Part shown: piece after piece, positions 56,186 through 64,000 of the stretch | How the letters are laid out: every line of letters begins with the position of its first letter | How positions within the stretch are numbered: the stretch's first letter is position 1 | The notes under the pieces: model-generated | What the model saw: only the letters and a program-made list of their open reading frames with translations | Databases searched by the model: none | Told to the model about the DNA's origin: nothing | From: Rhizobium redzepovicii | Lineage (GTDB): Bacteria; Pseudomonadota; Alphaproteobacteria; Rhizobiales; Rhizobiaceae | DNA length: 64,000 bases | Assembly (NCBI RefSeq): GCF_019793435.1 | Contig: NZ_JAILYH010000006.1 | Coordinates: forward strand, 1 to 64,000 | Direction: 5' to 3' | Program-made: the position numbers and the translations under genes

Positions 56186-56333
56186 GGTCGCTGTCCTGCT
56201 TCATCAAGCAGTTAGAGGATGTTGCTGAATCGAATTCAGAAACGTCTCAACATGGGTTTTTAGAGTTCCGATCCGCGCCCATCGCGGAAGGGAGGCGACC
56301 CCCGGATCAGCAATCCGGGGGTCACATATTCTA

Positions 56334-56582
56334 TTAGGCGACGACGTAGGGCAGCAGGCCGAGGAAGCGGGCACGCTTGATCGCCTGGGCGAGTTCGCGC
56401 TGCTTCTTCTGAGAAACGGCCGTGATGCGCGACGGAACGATCTTGCCGCGCTCGGAAATGTAACGCTGGAGCAGACGTACGTCCTTGTAGTCGATCCGCG
56501 GCGCGTTGGCGCCGGAGAAGGGGCAGGTCTTGCGGCGGCGATGGAACGGGCGGCGGACCGGAGCGGAGGAAGTTTCAGACAT
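56334..56582 (-). CDS. rpsR: 30S ribosomal protein S18
   Basis: Small-subunit protein that binds next to S6. The protein is 82 residues. The signature is [26 protein letters not shown], with KIVPSRIT as the key end, followed by [14 protein letters not shown]. No zinc cysteines are kept; one remains in KTCPFSG. It follows rpsF after 14 bases, forming the S6-S18 pair. Confidence 0.97.
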   Translation of the reverse strand: MSETSSAPVRRPFHRRRKTCPFSGANAPRIDYKDVRLLQRYISERGKIVPSRITAVSQKKQRELAQAIKRARFLGLLPYVVA

Positions 56583-56596
56583 ATCTTAGGTCTCCC

Positions 56597-57064
56597 TTAT
56601 GCGCGGTCTTCGCGCGGACGGCGCGGACGGTCTTCACGGTCGCCGAAGCCACCTTCACGCGGCGGACGCGGGCCGCGGTCACGATCGCCGAAGCCGCCTT
56701 CACGCGGGCCACGGCCGCCTTCACGCGGACGGTCGTCGCGGTCGCGCTTCTGCATCATGGCAGACGGACCTTCTTCATGCTTCTCGACGGCGATCGTCAT
56801 GTAGCGAAGAACGTCTTCGCTGATGCGCATCTGACGTTCCATTTCCTGGACGGCAGCAGCCGGTGCATCGATGTCCATCAGGGCGTAGTGTGCCTTGCGG
56901 TTCTTCTTGATGCGGTAGGTGAGGGACTTGAGGCCCCAGTTCTCGATACGCCCGACTTTACCGCCGTTAGCTTCGATCACACCCTTGTACTGTTCTACGA
57001 GGGCATCGACCTGCTGGGCGGAAATATCCTGCCGGGCAAGGAATACATGTTCATAAAGAGCCAT
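56597..57064 (-). CDS. rpsF: 30S ribosomal protein S6
   Basis: Small-subunit protein. The protein is 155 residues. The S6 fold covers 1-100 ([15 protein letters not shown], then [11 protein letters not shown]). Residues 106-155 are a highly charged tail with repeated PREGGFGDR motifs, longer than in E. coli. It is the first gene of the rpsF-rpsR-DUF2232-rplI operon. The 5' untranslated region may fold into the S6:S18 autoregulatory leader known in many bacteria, but I did not verify this. Confidence 0.97.
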   Translation of the reverse strand: MALYEHVFLARQDISAQQVDALVEQYKGVIEANGGKVGRIENWGLKSLTYRIKKNRKAHYALMDIDAPAAAVQEMERQMRISEDVLRYMTIAVEKHEEGPSAMMQKRDRDDRPREGGRGPREGGFGDRDRGPRPPREGGFGDREDRPRRPREDRA

Positions 57065-57378
57065 GACAGCTTTGCCTTTCTTGCGTTTGGTTCAACCCGA
57101 TATTCGGCGGCTAAGCCTCAACGACTGCTCCTGATTGGGCGGACCCAGGCAAGAAAGCGTTTCCGAGACGGTCGAGAGCGGAGACACGGGAGGCTGGAAC
57201 GCTTCCGTTCCGAACGATTTCCAAGCGGAAACCGGCCCTCCGTTCAGCCACCAGCCAGAAGACCGGGTTAACGAACAGGGCGGCTTATACCGATTTTTCG
57301 CGGGAAGGCAAGCCCAATCGGACATGCAAGCCCAACGCAGGCCGATCGGTCGCGTCGGGCTGGACGAGAGGAACAGGA
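57065..57378 (-). other. Leader and promoter region of the rpsF operon
   Basis: A 314-bp gap without a gene. On the minus strand it holds the promoter at 57284-57311 and then about 210 bases of untranslated leader before rpsF, unusually long for a short leader. The leader contains a GGAACG/CGTTCC palindrome near 57200. S6:S18 leader control is possible. Confidence 0.4.
57284..57311 (-). promoter_or_regulatory. Candidate promoter of the rpsF operon
   Basis: Minus-strand TTGCCT (57306-57311) and TATAAG (57284-57289) are separated by 16 bases, a good sigma-70 match. Identified by eye. Confidence 0.5.
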
Positions 57379-58422
57379 TCAGAGCGGCAGCGGATACTGC
57401 CGGTGCACCTTGGCGATCTCCGCCAGTACCTCGGCCGAAAGCGTCAGGTCGGCCGCGCCGATGTCGACTTTCAATTGCTCCATCGAGGTTGCGCCGATGA
57501 TGGCCGAAGCCATGAAGGGCCTGGACAGGCAGAAGGCGAGCGCCATTCCCGCCGGGTCGAGACCATATCGGGCGGCGATCTGCAGATAGGCCTTGGTCGC
57601 CGGCTCCTGCAGCGGCTGCAGGCGGCCGCCGATATCGTGGTTGATCGAGCCGCGCGAACCCTTCGGCCTGGCGCCACCGACATATTTGCCGGATAGGATG
57701 CCGCCGGCGAGCGGCGAATAGGCGAGCAGCCCGACATCCTCGTGATGCGAGAGCTCGGCCAGATCGAGGTCGAAATGGCGGTAGAGCAGATTATATTCGT
57801 TCTGGACGCTGGCAACGCGCGGCAGGCTCTTTTGTTCTGACAGCGTCAGGTATTTCTGGATGCCCCAGGTGGTTTCGTTGGAAAGGCCGATCGCCCGGAT
57901 CTTGCCTTCCTTGACCAGTGCGCCGAGTGTTTCAAGAATGTCGAGCATATTGGCGACGGCCTTGTCGCGATCCTGGTTGAAAGGATTGTAGCTCCAGTTC
58001 TGGCGGAAATGGAAATGGCCGCGGTTCGGCCAGTGGATCTGGTAGAGGTCGACATAATCCGTCCGCAGCCGCTTCAGGCTGGCCTCGAGCGCCAGCCGGA
58101 TATTCCTGGCATCAGCACCTTCGCCGCCGCGCAAATACTCGCGGCCGCGGCCGGCGACCTTGGTCGCAAGCACGATATCTCCGCGTTTGCCTGATTTGCC
58201 GAACCAGCTGCCGATATAGTCTTCGGTCCGGCCCTGAGTTTCGGCCGAAACCGGGGTGGTAGGATAGAGTTCGGCGGTATCGAAGAAATTGACGCCCTTT
58301 TCGACGGCGTAATCCATCTGTGCATGCGCGTCGGTTTCGCTGTTCTGCGAACCCCAGGTCATGGTGCCAAGGCAGATTTCTGAAACGGAAATGTCGGTGC
58401 GGCCGAGTGAATTGTACTTCAT
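57379..58422 (-). CDS. Aldo/keto reductase, Tas-like
   Basis: A 347-residue NADP-dependent reductase. It starts MKYNSLGRTDISVSEICLGTM. The catalytic Asp and Tyr are in NFFDTAELYPTTP, the lysine in LATKVAG, and the histidine in YQIHWPNRGH. The length and the NQDRDK/ETTWGIQKYL segments resemble E. coli Tas. It is a different AKR subgroup from the one at 15629. It is divergent from fabD. Confidence 0.92.
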   Translation of the reverse strand: MKYNSLGRTDISVSEICLGTMTWGSQNSETDAHAQMDYAVEKGVNFFDTAELYPTTPVSAETQGRTEDYIGSWFGKSGKRGDIVLATKVAGRGREYLRGGEGADARNIRLALEASLKRLRTDYVDLYQIHWPNRGHFHFRQNWSYNPFNQDRDKAVANMLDILETLGALVKEGKIRAIGLSNETTWGIQKYLTLSEQKSLPRVASVQNEYNLLYRHFDLDLAELSHHEDVGLLAYSPLAGGILSGKYVGGARPKGSRGSINHDIGGRLQPLQEPATKAYLQIAARYGLDPAGMALAFCLSRPFMASAIIGATSMEQLKVDIGAADLTLSAEVLAEIAKVHRQYPLPL

Positions 58423-58636
58423 GTGAAAACCTTGGGAGAGAGCTGAAGCCTTGGGGAGGACCGGGCAAATCTAGGCCGGATTTGGCGGAGCGCAAGAGTA
58501 AAAACCTGGCTTTTCCGCCGGTCCGGAAGGCTTTGCAGAGAATGGGCCGCCACTTGACTCTGCCGGAAAGAATGTCAATTGGAGGCAAAACGCCTCGCGG
58601 GGCGCGCAATCAGGGGCATGAGCCAGGGATACGAGA

Positions 58637-59581
58637 ATGACCATTGCTTTCACTTTTCCCGGTCAGGGCAGTCAGGCCGTCGGCATGGGCAAGGATCTGG
58701 CCGAGAATTTCGCGGAAGCCCGCGCCGTTTTCGACGAGGTTGATGAGGCGCTCGGTGAAAGTCTTTCCGACGTCATGTTCAACGGTCCCGAGGAGACCTT
58801 GACCCTGACGGCGAACGCCCAGCCGGCGCTGATGGCCGTCTCGATTGCCGTCGTCCGCATTCTTGAGGCCAAGGGGTTGGATCTGAAGTCCAAGGTCGCC
58901 TATGTGGCCGGCCATTCGCTCGGCGAATATTCTGCCCTGTGCGCCGCCGGCACCTTTTCGCTCACTGACACCGCGCGGCTGCTGCGCATCCGCGGCAACG
59001 CCATGCAGGCGGCCGTCCCCGTCGGCGTCGGCGCCATGGCGGCGATCATCGGCCTCGAACATGCCGACGTCGTCGCTGTCTGTGAAGAGGCTGCGGCCAC
59101 CGGCGCCTGCCAGATCGCCAACGACAATGGCGGCGGCCAGATCGTCATTTCGGGCGAGAAGGCAGCCGTCGAAAAGGCCGCCGGGCTCGCCACCGACAAG
59201 GGCGCCAAGCGCGCCATCCTGCTGCCGGTCTCGGCACCCTTCCATTCGGCACTCATGGCGCCCGCCGCCGACGCCATGCGCGAAGCACTGGCAAAGGTCG
59301 CCAAATCAGATCCCGTCGTGCCGGTCATTGCCAATGTCCGCGCCGCGCCCGTGACCACAGCCGACGAGATCGCCAACTTGCTGGTCGAGCAGGTGACCGG
59401 TCAGGTCCGCTGGCGCGAGACGGTGGAATGGTTCGCCGGCAATGGCGTCACGACGCTCTATGAACTTGGCTCCGGCAAGGTGCTGACCGGCCTTGCCCGC
59501 CGCATCGATAAGACAATCAACGGAATCTCCGTCAACGGTCCGGCGGATATCGACGCGACTGTTACCGCCCTCATGGCCTGA
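58637..59581 (+). CDS. fabD: Malonyl-CoA:ACP transacylase
   Basis: Loads malonyl groups on ACP for fatty-acid elongation. The protein is 314 residues. FPGQGSQAVGMGK is the N-terminal oxyanion motif, GHSLGEYSALCAAG holds the nucleophilic serine near 93, and the histidine lies in APFHSALM. A CTTGAC -35 box lies at 58553-58558, 84 bases before the start, with a poor -10. It is first of the fabD-fabG-acpP-fabF cluster. Confidence 0.96.
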   Translation: MTIAFTFPGQGSQAVGMGKDLAENFAEARAVFDEVDEALGESLSDVMFNGPEETLTLTANAQPALMAVSIAVVRILEAKGLDLKSKVAYVAGHSLGEYSALCAAGTFSLTDTARLLRIRGNAMQAAVPVGVGAMAAIIGLEHADVVAVCEEAAATGACQIANDNGGGQIVISGEKAAVEKAAGLATDKGAKRAILLPVSAPFHSALMAPAADAMREALAKVAKSDPVVPVIANVRAAPVTTADEIANLLVEQVTGQVRWRETVEWFAGNGVTTLYELGSGKVLTGLARRIDKTINGISVNGPADIDATVTALMA

Positions 59582-59619
59582 TTGGTATTTCCAGATATCC
59601 AGATATAAGGAACGTTTCC

Positions 59620-60357
59620 ATGTTCGATCTTTCTGGCCGCAAGGCTCTCGTCACCGGCGCATCGGGTGGTATCGGCGAGGAAATCGCCCGCCTTCTCCAT
59701 AAGCAGGGCGCCATCGTCGGGTTGCACGGCACCCGCGTCGAGAAGCTGGAAGCCTTGGCGGCCGATCTTGGCGAGCGCGTCAAGATCTTCCCGGCAAACC
59801 TCTCCGACCGCGACGAGGTCAAGGCCCTCGGCCAGAAGGCCGAAGCCGAACTCGAAGGCGTCGACATTCTGGTCAACAATGCCGGCATCACCAAGGACGG
59901 CCTCTTCGTGCGCATGAGCGACGAGGATTGGGACGCCGTTCTCGAAGTGAACCTGACGTCGACTTTCCGCCTGACGCGCGAATTGACGCATCCGATGATG
60001 CGCCGCCGCTATGGCCGCATCATCAACATCACCTCCGTCGTCGGCGTTACCGGCAATCCGGGCCAGGCCAATTACTGTGCCTCCAAGGCCGGCATGATCG
60101 GCTTCACCAAGTCGCTCGCGCAGGAAATCGCCACCCGCAACGTGACGGTCAACTGCGTGGCGCCCGGCTTCATCGAAAGCGCCATGACCGGCAAGCTGAA
60201 CGACAAGCAGAAGGAAGCGATCATGGGGGCAATCCCGATGAAGCGCATGGGCACAGGGGGGGAAGTTGCTTCGGCTGTCGCTTATCTTGCCTCCGCCGAG
60301 GCTGCCTATATGACGGGCCAGACGCTGCACGTAAACGGCGGCATGGCGATGATCTGA
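59620..60357 (+). CDS. fabG: 3-oxoacyl-ACP reductase
   Basis: NADPH-dependent reduction of beta-ketoacyl-ACP. The protein is 245 residues. The cofactor motif is TGASGGIGEE, the NNAG motif is in LVNNAGITKDG, the catalytic serine in INITSVVGVTGN, and YCASKAG gives Tyr and Lys. The C-terminal MTGQTLHVNGGMAMI is typical of FabG. It lies 38 bases after fabD. Confidence 0.96.
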   Translation: MFDLSGRKALVTGASGGIGEEIARLLHKQGAIVGLHGTRVEKLEALAADLGERVKIFPANLSDRDEVKALGQKAEAELEGVDILVNNAGITKDGLFVRMSDEDWDAVLEVNLTSTFRLTRELTHPMMRRRYGRIINITSVVGVTGNPGQANYCASKAGMIGFTKSLAQEIATRNVTVNCVAPGFIESAMTGKLNDKQKEAIMGAIPMKRMGTGGEVASAVAYLASAEAAYMTGQTLHVNGGMAMI

Positions 60358-60643
60358 AACGACAAACCGCTGGCATGGGAGTATTTCCGCCAATAGCATG
60401 TTGAGCAATCACGAACCGTTGATTTTCTCGCTTTGCGGCGGACCTAAAGCATGTTAAGCGGGCCATGACTGTCAACAGTCGTCCCGAGAAAGCAGACGGA
60501 CCGGCGGGCTTTTCGCAAGCCTGGGACATCTCTGAAGCCGGGTAAACGAGTTTGCCGAGGATGTCTGAAAACATCGCAGGCTGAAACAGGGTAGGGGTGC
60601 CGCAACGGCATTCCGATCAGGACATAAGGTCGAGGAAACCGAC

Positions 60644-60880
60644 ATGAGCGATATCGCAGAACGCGTAAAGAAAATTGTTATTGATCATCTTGGCGTCGAT
60701 GCCGACAAGGTCGTCGAGAGCGCCAGCTTTATCGACGATCTAGGCGCTGACTCGCTCGACACGGTCGAACTTGTCATGGCTTTCGAAGAAGAATTCGGCG
60801 TTGAAATTCCTGACGACGCTGCCGACTCGATCCTGACGGTCGGCGACGCCGTTAAGTTTATCGAGAAGGCCCAGGCCTGA
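60644..60880 (+). CDS. acpP: Acyl carrier protein
   Basis: Carries growing acyl chains on a phosphopantetheine arm. The protein is 78 residues, four-helix and acidic. The attachment serine is S37 in [12 protein letters not shown]. The start has a GAGGAAACCGAC ribosome site. It is preceded by a 286-bp gap and followed by its own terminator, so it is probably transcribed strongly and alone as well as with its neighbours. Confidence 0.98.
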   Translation: MSDIAERVKKIVIDHLGVDADKVVESASFIDDLGADSLDTVELVMAFEEEFGVEIPDDAADSILTVGDAVKFIEKAQA

Positions 60881-60895
60881 TTCTGTAATTTTGAT

Positions 60896-60927
60896 AAAGG
60901 GCGGGCCTGGAGTCCGCCCTTTTCTTT
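60896..60927 (+). terminator. Rho-independent terminator of acpP
   Basis: A 9-bp stem AAAGGGCGG / CCGCCCTTT with a 9-base loop is followed by TCTTTT, 16 bases after the acpP stop. Confidence 0.9.
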
Positions 60928-60973
60928 TCGGCCTATTTCTCCATAGAACATAACAGACGGGGGAAAGCACGCG

Positions 60974-62236
60974 ATGAGACGTGTCGTCATAACAGGTACC
61001 GGCATGGTATCACCCTTGGGATGCGGAACCGAGGTGACGTGGTCCCGGCTGCTTGCCGGTCAGAACGGCGCCCGCCTCGTCACCGAATTCGAGGTCGACG
61101 ACCTTCCCGCCAAGATCGCCTGCCGTATTCCGATTGGCGACGGCACCGACGGCACCTTCAATGTCGATCAGTGGATGGAGCCGAAGGAGCAGCGCAAGGT
61201 CGATCCCTTCATCATCTACGGCATGGCTGCCGCCGACATGGCGCTTGCCGATGCCGGCTGGCATCCCGAGACCGATGAGGACCAGATCGCTACCGGCGTG
61301 CTGATCGGCTCCGGCATCGGCGGCATCGAAGGCATCGTCGAGGCAGGTTACACCCTGCGCGACAAGGGCCCGCGCCGCATCTCGCCTTTCTTCATTCCGG
61401 GCCGCCTGATCAACCTCGTCTCCGGCCAGGTCTCGATCCGCCACAAGTTGCGCGGACCCAATCATTCGGTCGTCACCGCCTGCTCGACGGGCGCGCATGC
61501 GATTGGCGATGCCGCGCGGCTGATTGCGCTTGGCGACGCCGACGTCATGGTCGCCGGCGGCACGGAATCCCCCGTCAGCCGCATTTCGCTCGCCGGCTTT
61601 GCCGCCTGCAAGGCGCTGTCGACCCAGCACAACGACGACCCGCAGAAGGCCTCGCGCCCCTATGATCGCGACCGCGACGGCTTCGTCATGGGCGAGGGCG
61701 CCGGCATCGTCGTGCTCGAGGAACTGGAACATGCCAAAGCGCGTGGCGCCAGGATCTACGCCGAAATCGTCGGCTACGGCCTGTCGGGCGACGCCTATCA
61801 CATCACCGCGCCGTCCGAAGACGGCGAGGGCGCCGGCCGCTGCATGGCGATGGCTCTGAAGCGCGCCGGGCTGACCCCGGCCGATATCGATTATATCAAC
61901 GCTCACGGCACCTCGACCATGGCCGACACGATCGAGCTTGGCGCCGTCGAGCGGCTGGTCGGCAATGCGGCATCGAAGATCTCCATGTCCTCGACCAAGT
62001 CGGCGACCGGACACCTTCTTGGTGCTGCCGGCGCGATCGAGGCGATCTTCGCCACGCTCGCCATTCGCGATAATGTCGCGCCGCCGACGCTCAACCTCGA
62101 CAATCCCGAACGCGAGACGGCGATTGATCTTGTTCCGCACAAGGCGCGCGAACGGGAAATCAATGTGGCGCTGTCCAATTCGTTCGGATTCGGCGGCACC
62201 AACGCGTCGCTCGTCCTGCGCCGTTACGCGCAATAG
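60974..62236 (+). CDS. fabF: 3-oxoacyl-ACP synthase II
   Basis: Condensing enzyme of fatty-acid elongation. The protein is 420 residues. The nucleophile is C170 in VTACSTGAHAIG, and the two catalytic histidines are in NAHGTSTMADT and SATGHLLGAAG. Of the typical motifs, MGEGAGIVVLEE is present. It follows acpP across a terminator. Confidence 0.97.
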   Translation: MRRVVITGTGMVSPLGCGTEVTWSRLLAGQNGARLVTEFEVDDLPAKIACRIPIGDGTDGTFNVDQWMEPKEQRKVDPFIIYGMAAADMALADAGWHPETDEDQIATGVLIGSGIGGIEGIVEAGYTLRDKGPRRISPFFIPGRLINLVSGQVSIRHKLRGPNHSVVTACSTGAHAIGDAARLIALGDADVMVAGGTESPVSRISLAGFAACKALSTQHNDDPQKASRPYDRDRDGFVMGEGAGIVVLEELEHAKARGARIYAEIVGYGLSGDAYHITAPSEDGEGAGRCMAMALKRAGLTPADIDYINAHGTSTMADTIELGAVERLVGNAASKISMSSTKSATGHLLGAAGAIEAIFATLAIRDNVAPPTLNLDNPERETAIDLVPHKAREREINVALSNSFGFGGTNASLVLRRYAQ

Positions 62237-62248
62237 AGTCTCGTACGC

Positions 62249-62276
62249 GCGGTGTAATGGGTGTCCCTTACACCGC
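62249..62276. other. Hairpin downstream of fabF
   Basis: A perfect 9-bp stem GCGGTGTAA / TTACACCGC with a 10-base loop and no T run lies 13 bases after fabF. It may stabilise the transcript end or attenuate read-through to mltG. Confidence 0.4.
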
Positions 62277-62422
62277 AAACCGGGCCGGTCCTTCACATTG
62301 CGTAACAGCGTGTGCGGGAGCATAACGGCCGGCAGCGGCGCCATTGAACGGCGGCAGAACCTGCTTTTGCCGCATTGCTTCGCGAAATAGCGAAGTGAGG
62401 GTCAAGTTTTAGAGGATTGCCG

Positions 62423-63661
62423 GTGAGCGATACGACGAACCAGAGCAACGATACCCCGCAGGGCGAGAACGGCCGGCAAGCGCAGAAGGGACCGATCATC
62501 CCGAAGTCGCCGAGCGAAGCCTTGCGTCCCGAGCGCGTTCCGGAGCCGCCTAAACGGTCCAAGAAAGCCCGCGGCCAGGTCGTTCTTTTCCTGAACTTCA
62601 TCATGACGATGGCGGTGCTGGTCTGCGTCGTGGCCGTCATCGGCTTCTATTACGCCACGTCGACCTACCGGAACCCCGGTCCGCTGCAGACCAACACCAA
62701 CTTCATTATCCGCAACGGCGCCGGTCTCGCCGAAATTGCCTCCAATCTCGAGCGCAATGCGATCATCAGCGATGCCCGCATCTTCCGCTATATCACGGCA
62801 ACGCATCTGTCTGCCGGTGAGAGCCTGAAGGCCGGTGAATATGAGATCAAGGCCAGAGCTTCGATGAGCGATATCATGGAGCTTCTGAAGTCGGGCAAAT
62901 CCATTCTCTATTCCGTTTCCTTCCCCGAGGGCCTGACGGTCCGCCAGATGTTCAACCGCATGCTGGAGGACCAGGTACTGGAAGGCGACCTGCCGGCCGC
63001 GCTGCCGGCCGAGGGCAGCCTGCGCCCCGATACCTACAAGTTCTCGCGCGGCACCAAGCGCTCGGAAATCATCCAGCAGATGGCGGCGGCACAGCAGAAA
63101 ATCGTCGATCAGATCTGGGACAAGCGCGACTCCTCGCTGCCGCTGCGATCCAAGGAAGAGTTCGTCACGCTCGCCTCGATCGTCGAAAAGGAAACCGGCG
63201 TTGCCGACGAACGCGCCCATGTCGCCTCCGTTTTCCTGAATCGGCTGGGCAAAGGTATGCGCCTGCAGTCCGACCCGACGATCATCTACGGCCTCTTCGG
63301 CGGCGACGGCAAACCGGCCGACCGGCCGATCTACCAGTCGGACCTGAAGCGGGAAACGCCCTATAATACCTATGTCATCAAGGGCCTGCCGCCGACGCCG
63401 ATCGCCAATCCCGGTAAGGATGCGCTTGAGGCCGTAGCCAATCCCTGGAAGACCCAGGACCTCTATTTCGTCGCCGACGGCACCGGTGGCCATGTTTTCG
63501 CAGCGACGCTCGAGGAGCACAATGCCAACGTCAAGCGCTGGCGCAAGCTCGAAGCCGACAAGGGCTCGGACCCGAACATCGCGGTCGACGGCCAGCCTGA
63601 GGAGCAGCCGGCGGATGACGGCGCTGCTGTCACGCCGCCGAAGAAAAAGAAGATCAACTGA
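62423..63661 (+). CDS. mltG: Endolytic murein transglycosylase MltG
   Basis: Membrane-bound endolytic transglycosylase that ends glycan-strand growth. The protein is 412 residues. The cytoplasmic N-terminus (about 1-55) is followed by one membrane segment (about 56-80), a LysM-like domain (ETLRxxL-type ESLKAGEYEIKA) and the YceG domain. The catalytic Glu is in ASIVEKETGVADER, followed by NRLGKGMRLQSDPTIIYG. The GTG at 62423 after AGAGGA is chosen over the nearby TTG. A TTG-started frame gives two more residues. Confidence 0.95.
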   Translation: MSDTTNQSNDTPQGENGRQAQKGPIIPKSPSEALRPERVPEPPKRSKKARGQVVLFLNFIMTMAVLVCVVAVIGFYYATSTYRNPGPLQTNTNFIIRNGAGLAEIASNLERNAIISDARIFRYITATHLSAGESLKAGEYEIKARASMSDIMELLKSGKSILYSVSFPEGLTVRQMFNRMLEDQVLEGDLPAALPAEGSLRPDTYKFSRGTKRSEIIQQMAAAQQKIVDQIWDKRDSSLPLRSKEEFVTLASIVEKETGVADERAHVASVFLNRLGKGMRLQSDPTIIYGLFGGDGKPADRPIYQSDLKRETPYNTYVIKGLPPTPIANPGKDALEAVANPWKTQDLYFVADGTGGHVFAATLEEHNANVKRWRKLEADKGSDPNIAVDGQPEEQPADDGAAVTPPKKKKIN

Positions 63662-63679
63662 TAGCTTCTGGAGGCTCGT

Positions 63680-64000
63680 ATGGCTTTGCAGTCCATGACC
63701 GGTTTTGCGCGGCGCGAGGGAACGAGCGGCCGCTGGCGCTGGGCATGGGAACTGCGCTCGGTCAACGGCAAGGGCCTCGACCTGCGGCTGCGCCTGCCGC
63801 CCGGCCTCGAGCGCATGGAGGCGGACGTCCGCCGCCTTGCCGGCGAAAGCTTCAGTCGCGGCAATCTGCAGGCATCGCTCTCCGTCACCGCTGACGAAAA
63901 CCGCTTCGAGGCCGTGCTGAACAAGGAAGCGCTTGCCGCCGTACTTGCCATGCGCGAGCAATTGGACGGGATAATCGATCCGGCGCCGCTGAAGCTCGAT
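63680..64000 (+). CDS. YicC family protein, N-terminal fragment
   Basis: Starts at an ATG with a TGGAGG ribosome site and runs off the right edge after 107 codons. It begins MALQSMTGFARREG and contains LRSVNGKGLDLRLRLPPG, the YicC N-terminal signature. E. coli YicC is an endoribonuclease linked to small-RNA decay. The mltG-yicC order is common in rhizobia. Confidence 0.93.
   Translation, partial: MALQSMTGFARREGTSGRWRWAWELRSVNGKGLDLRLRLPPGLERMEADVRRLAGESFSRGNLQASLSVTADENRFEAVLNKEALAAVLAMREQLDGIIDPAPLKLD

Overview
The window is chromosomal DNA of a Rhizobium species, most likely of the R. leguminosarum/R. etli group. The evidence is high GC content, alphaproteobacterial gene order (smpB, rpoZ-rsh, acpS-lepB-rnc-era-recO, rpsF-rpsR-DUF2232-rplI-dnaB, fabD-fabG-acpP-fabF-mltG-yicC), and at least three copies of a roughly 107-bp palindromic intergenic repeat of the RIME type described in Rhizobium. 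Species assignment is inference. I see no rRNA, tRNA, CRISPR array, transposase gene, integrase or phage gene. Almost everything looks like vertically inherited core or conserved genes.

Layout. 1-5 kb: tail of an outer-membrane porin, an alpha/beta hydrolase, a periplasmic lytic transglycosylase, dapA and smpB. 5-15.5 kb: a NYN-domain protein, rpoZ and the (p)ppGpp enzyme rsh, then acpS, lepB, rnc and era, a Crp/Fnr-type regulator, a single-domain response regulator, a 273-bp inverted-repeat element, and recO. 15.6-28.4 kb: mixed housekeeping and signalling genes (aldo/keto reductase, MOSC protein, HD hydrolases, a PAS-GGDEF-EAL protein, an EF-hand protein under a perfect CtrA-type box, sodC, an MscS channel, an overlapping PTP-HD-YgfZ operon, Nudix, YnfA, YedK) and several small proteins. 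28.6-34.7 kb: an ABC exporter, psd and pssA (phosphatidylserine and phosphatidylethanolamine synthesis), and a large LysM envelope protein. 34.8-44.8 kb: LOG protein, RarD, GNAT, citramalate synthase, an operon of three GFA paralogues plus proline iminopeptidase, cysS, GH25 muramidase and an SDR. 44.8-54.3 kb: purF, cvpA, radA, alr, an AraC-azlC-azlD cluster and dnaB. 54.5-57.1 kb: the rpsF-rpsR-DUF2232-rplI operon. 57.4-64 kb: aldo/keto reductase and the fatty-acid synthesis cluster running into mltG and a truncated yicC.

How the genes work together. Several operons show translational coupling through 4-bp ATGA or GTGA overlaps (lepB/rnc, azlC/azlD, PTP/HD/YgfZ, GFA/GFA/GFA/pip). fabD, fabG, acpP and fabF supply the acyl-ACP machinery that acpS activates. 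psd and pssA make the phosphatidylethanolamine branch of membrane lipid. The more interesting signals are small: repeat elements that supply stop codons, tandem repeats inside or beside genes, a promoter-hairpin-ribosome-site arrangement just before rsh, a CtrA box, an internally duplicated LysM protein, and short genes. No convincing new multi-gene defence or mobile system was found.
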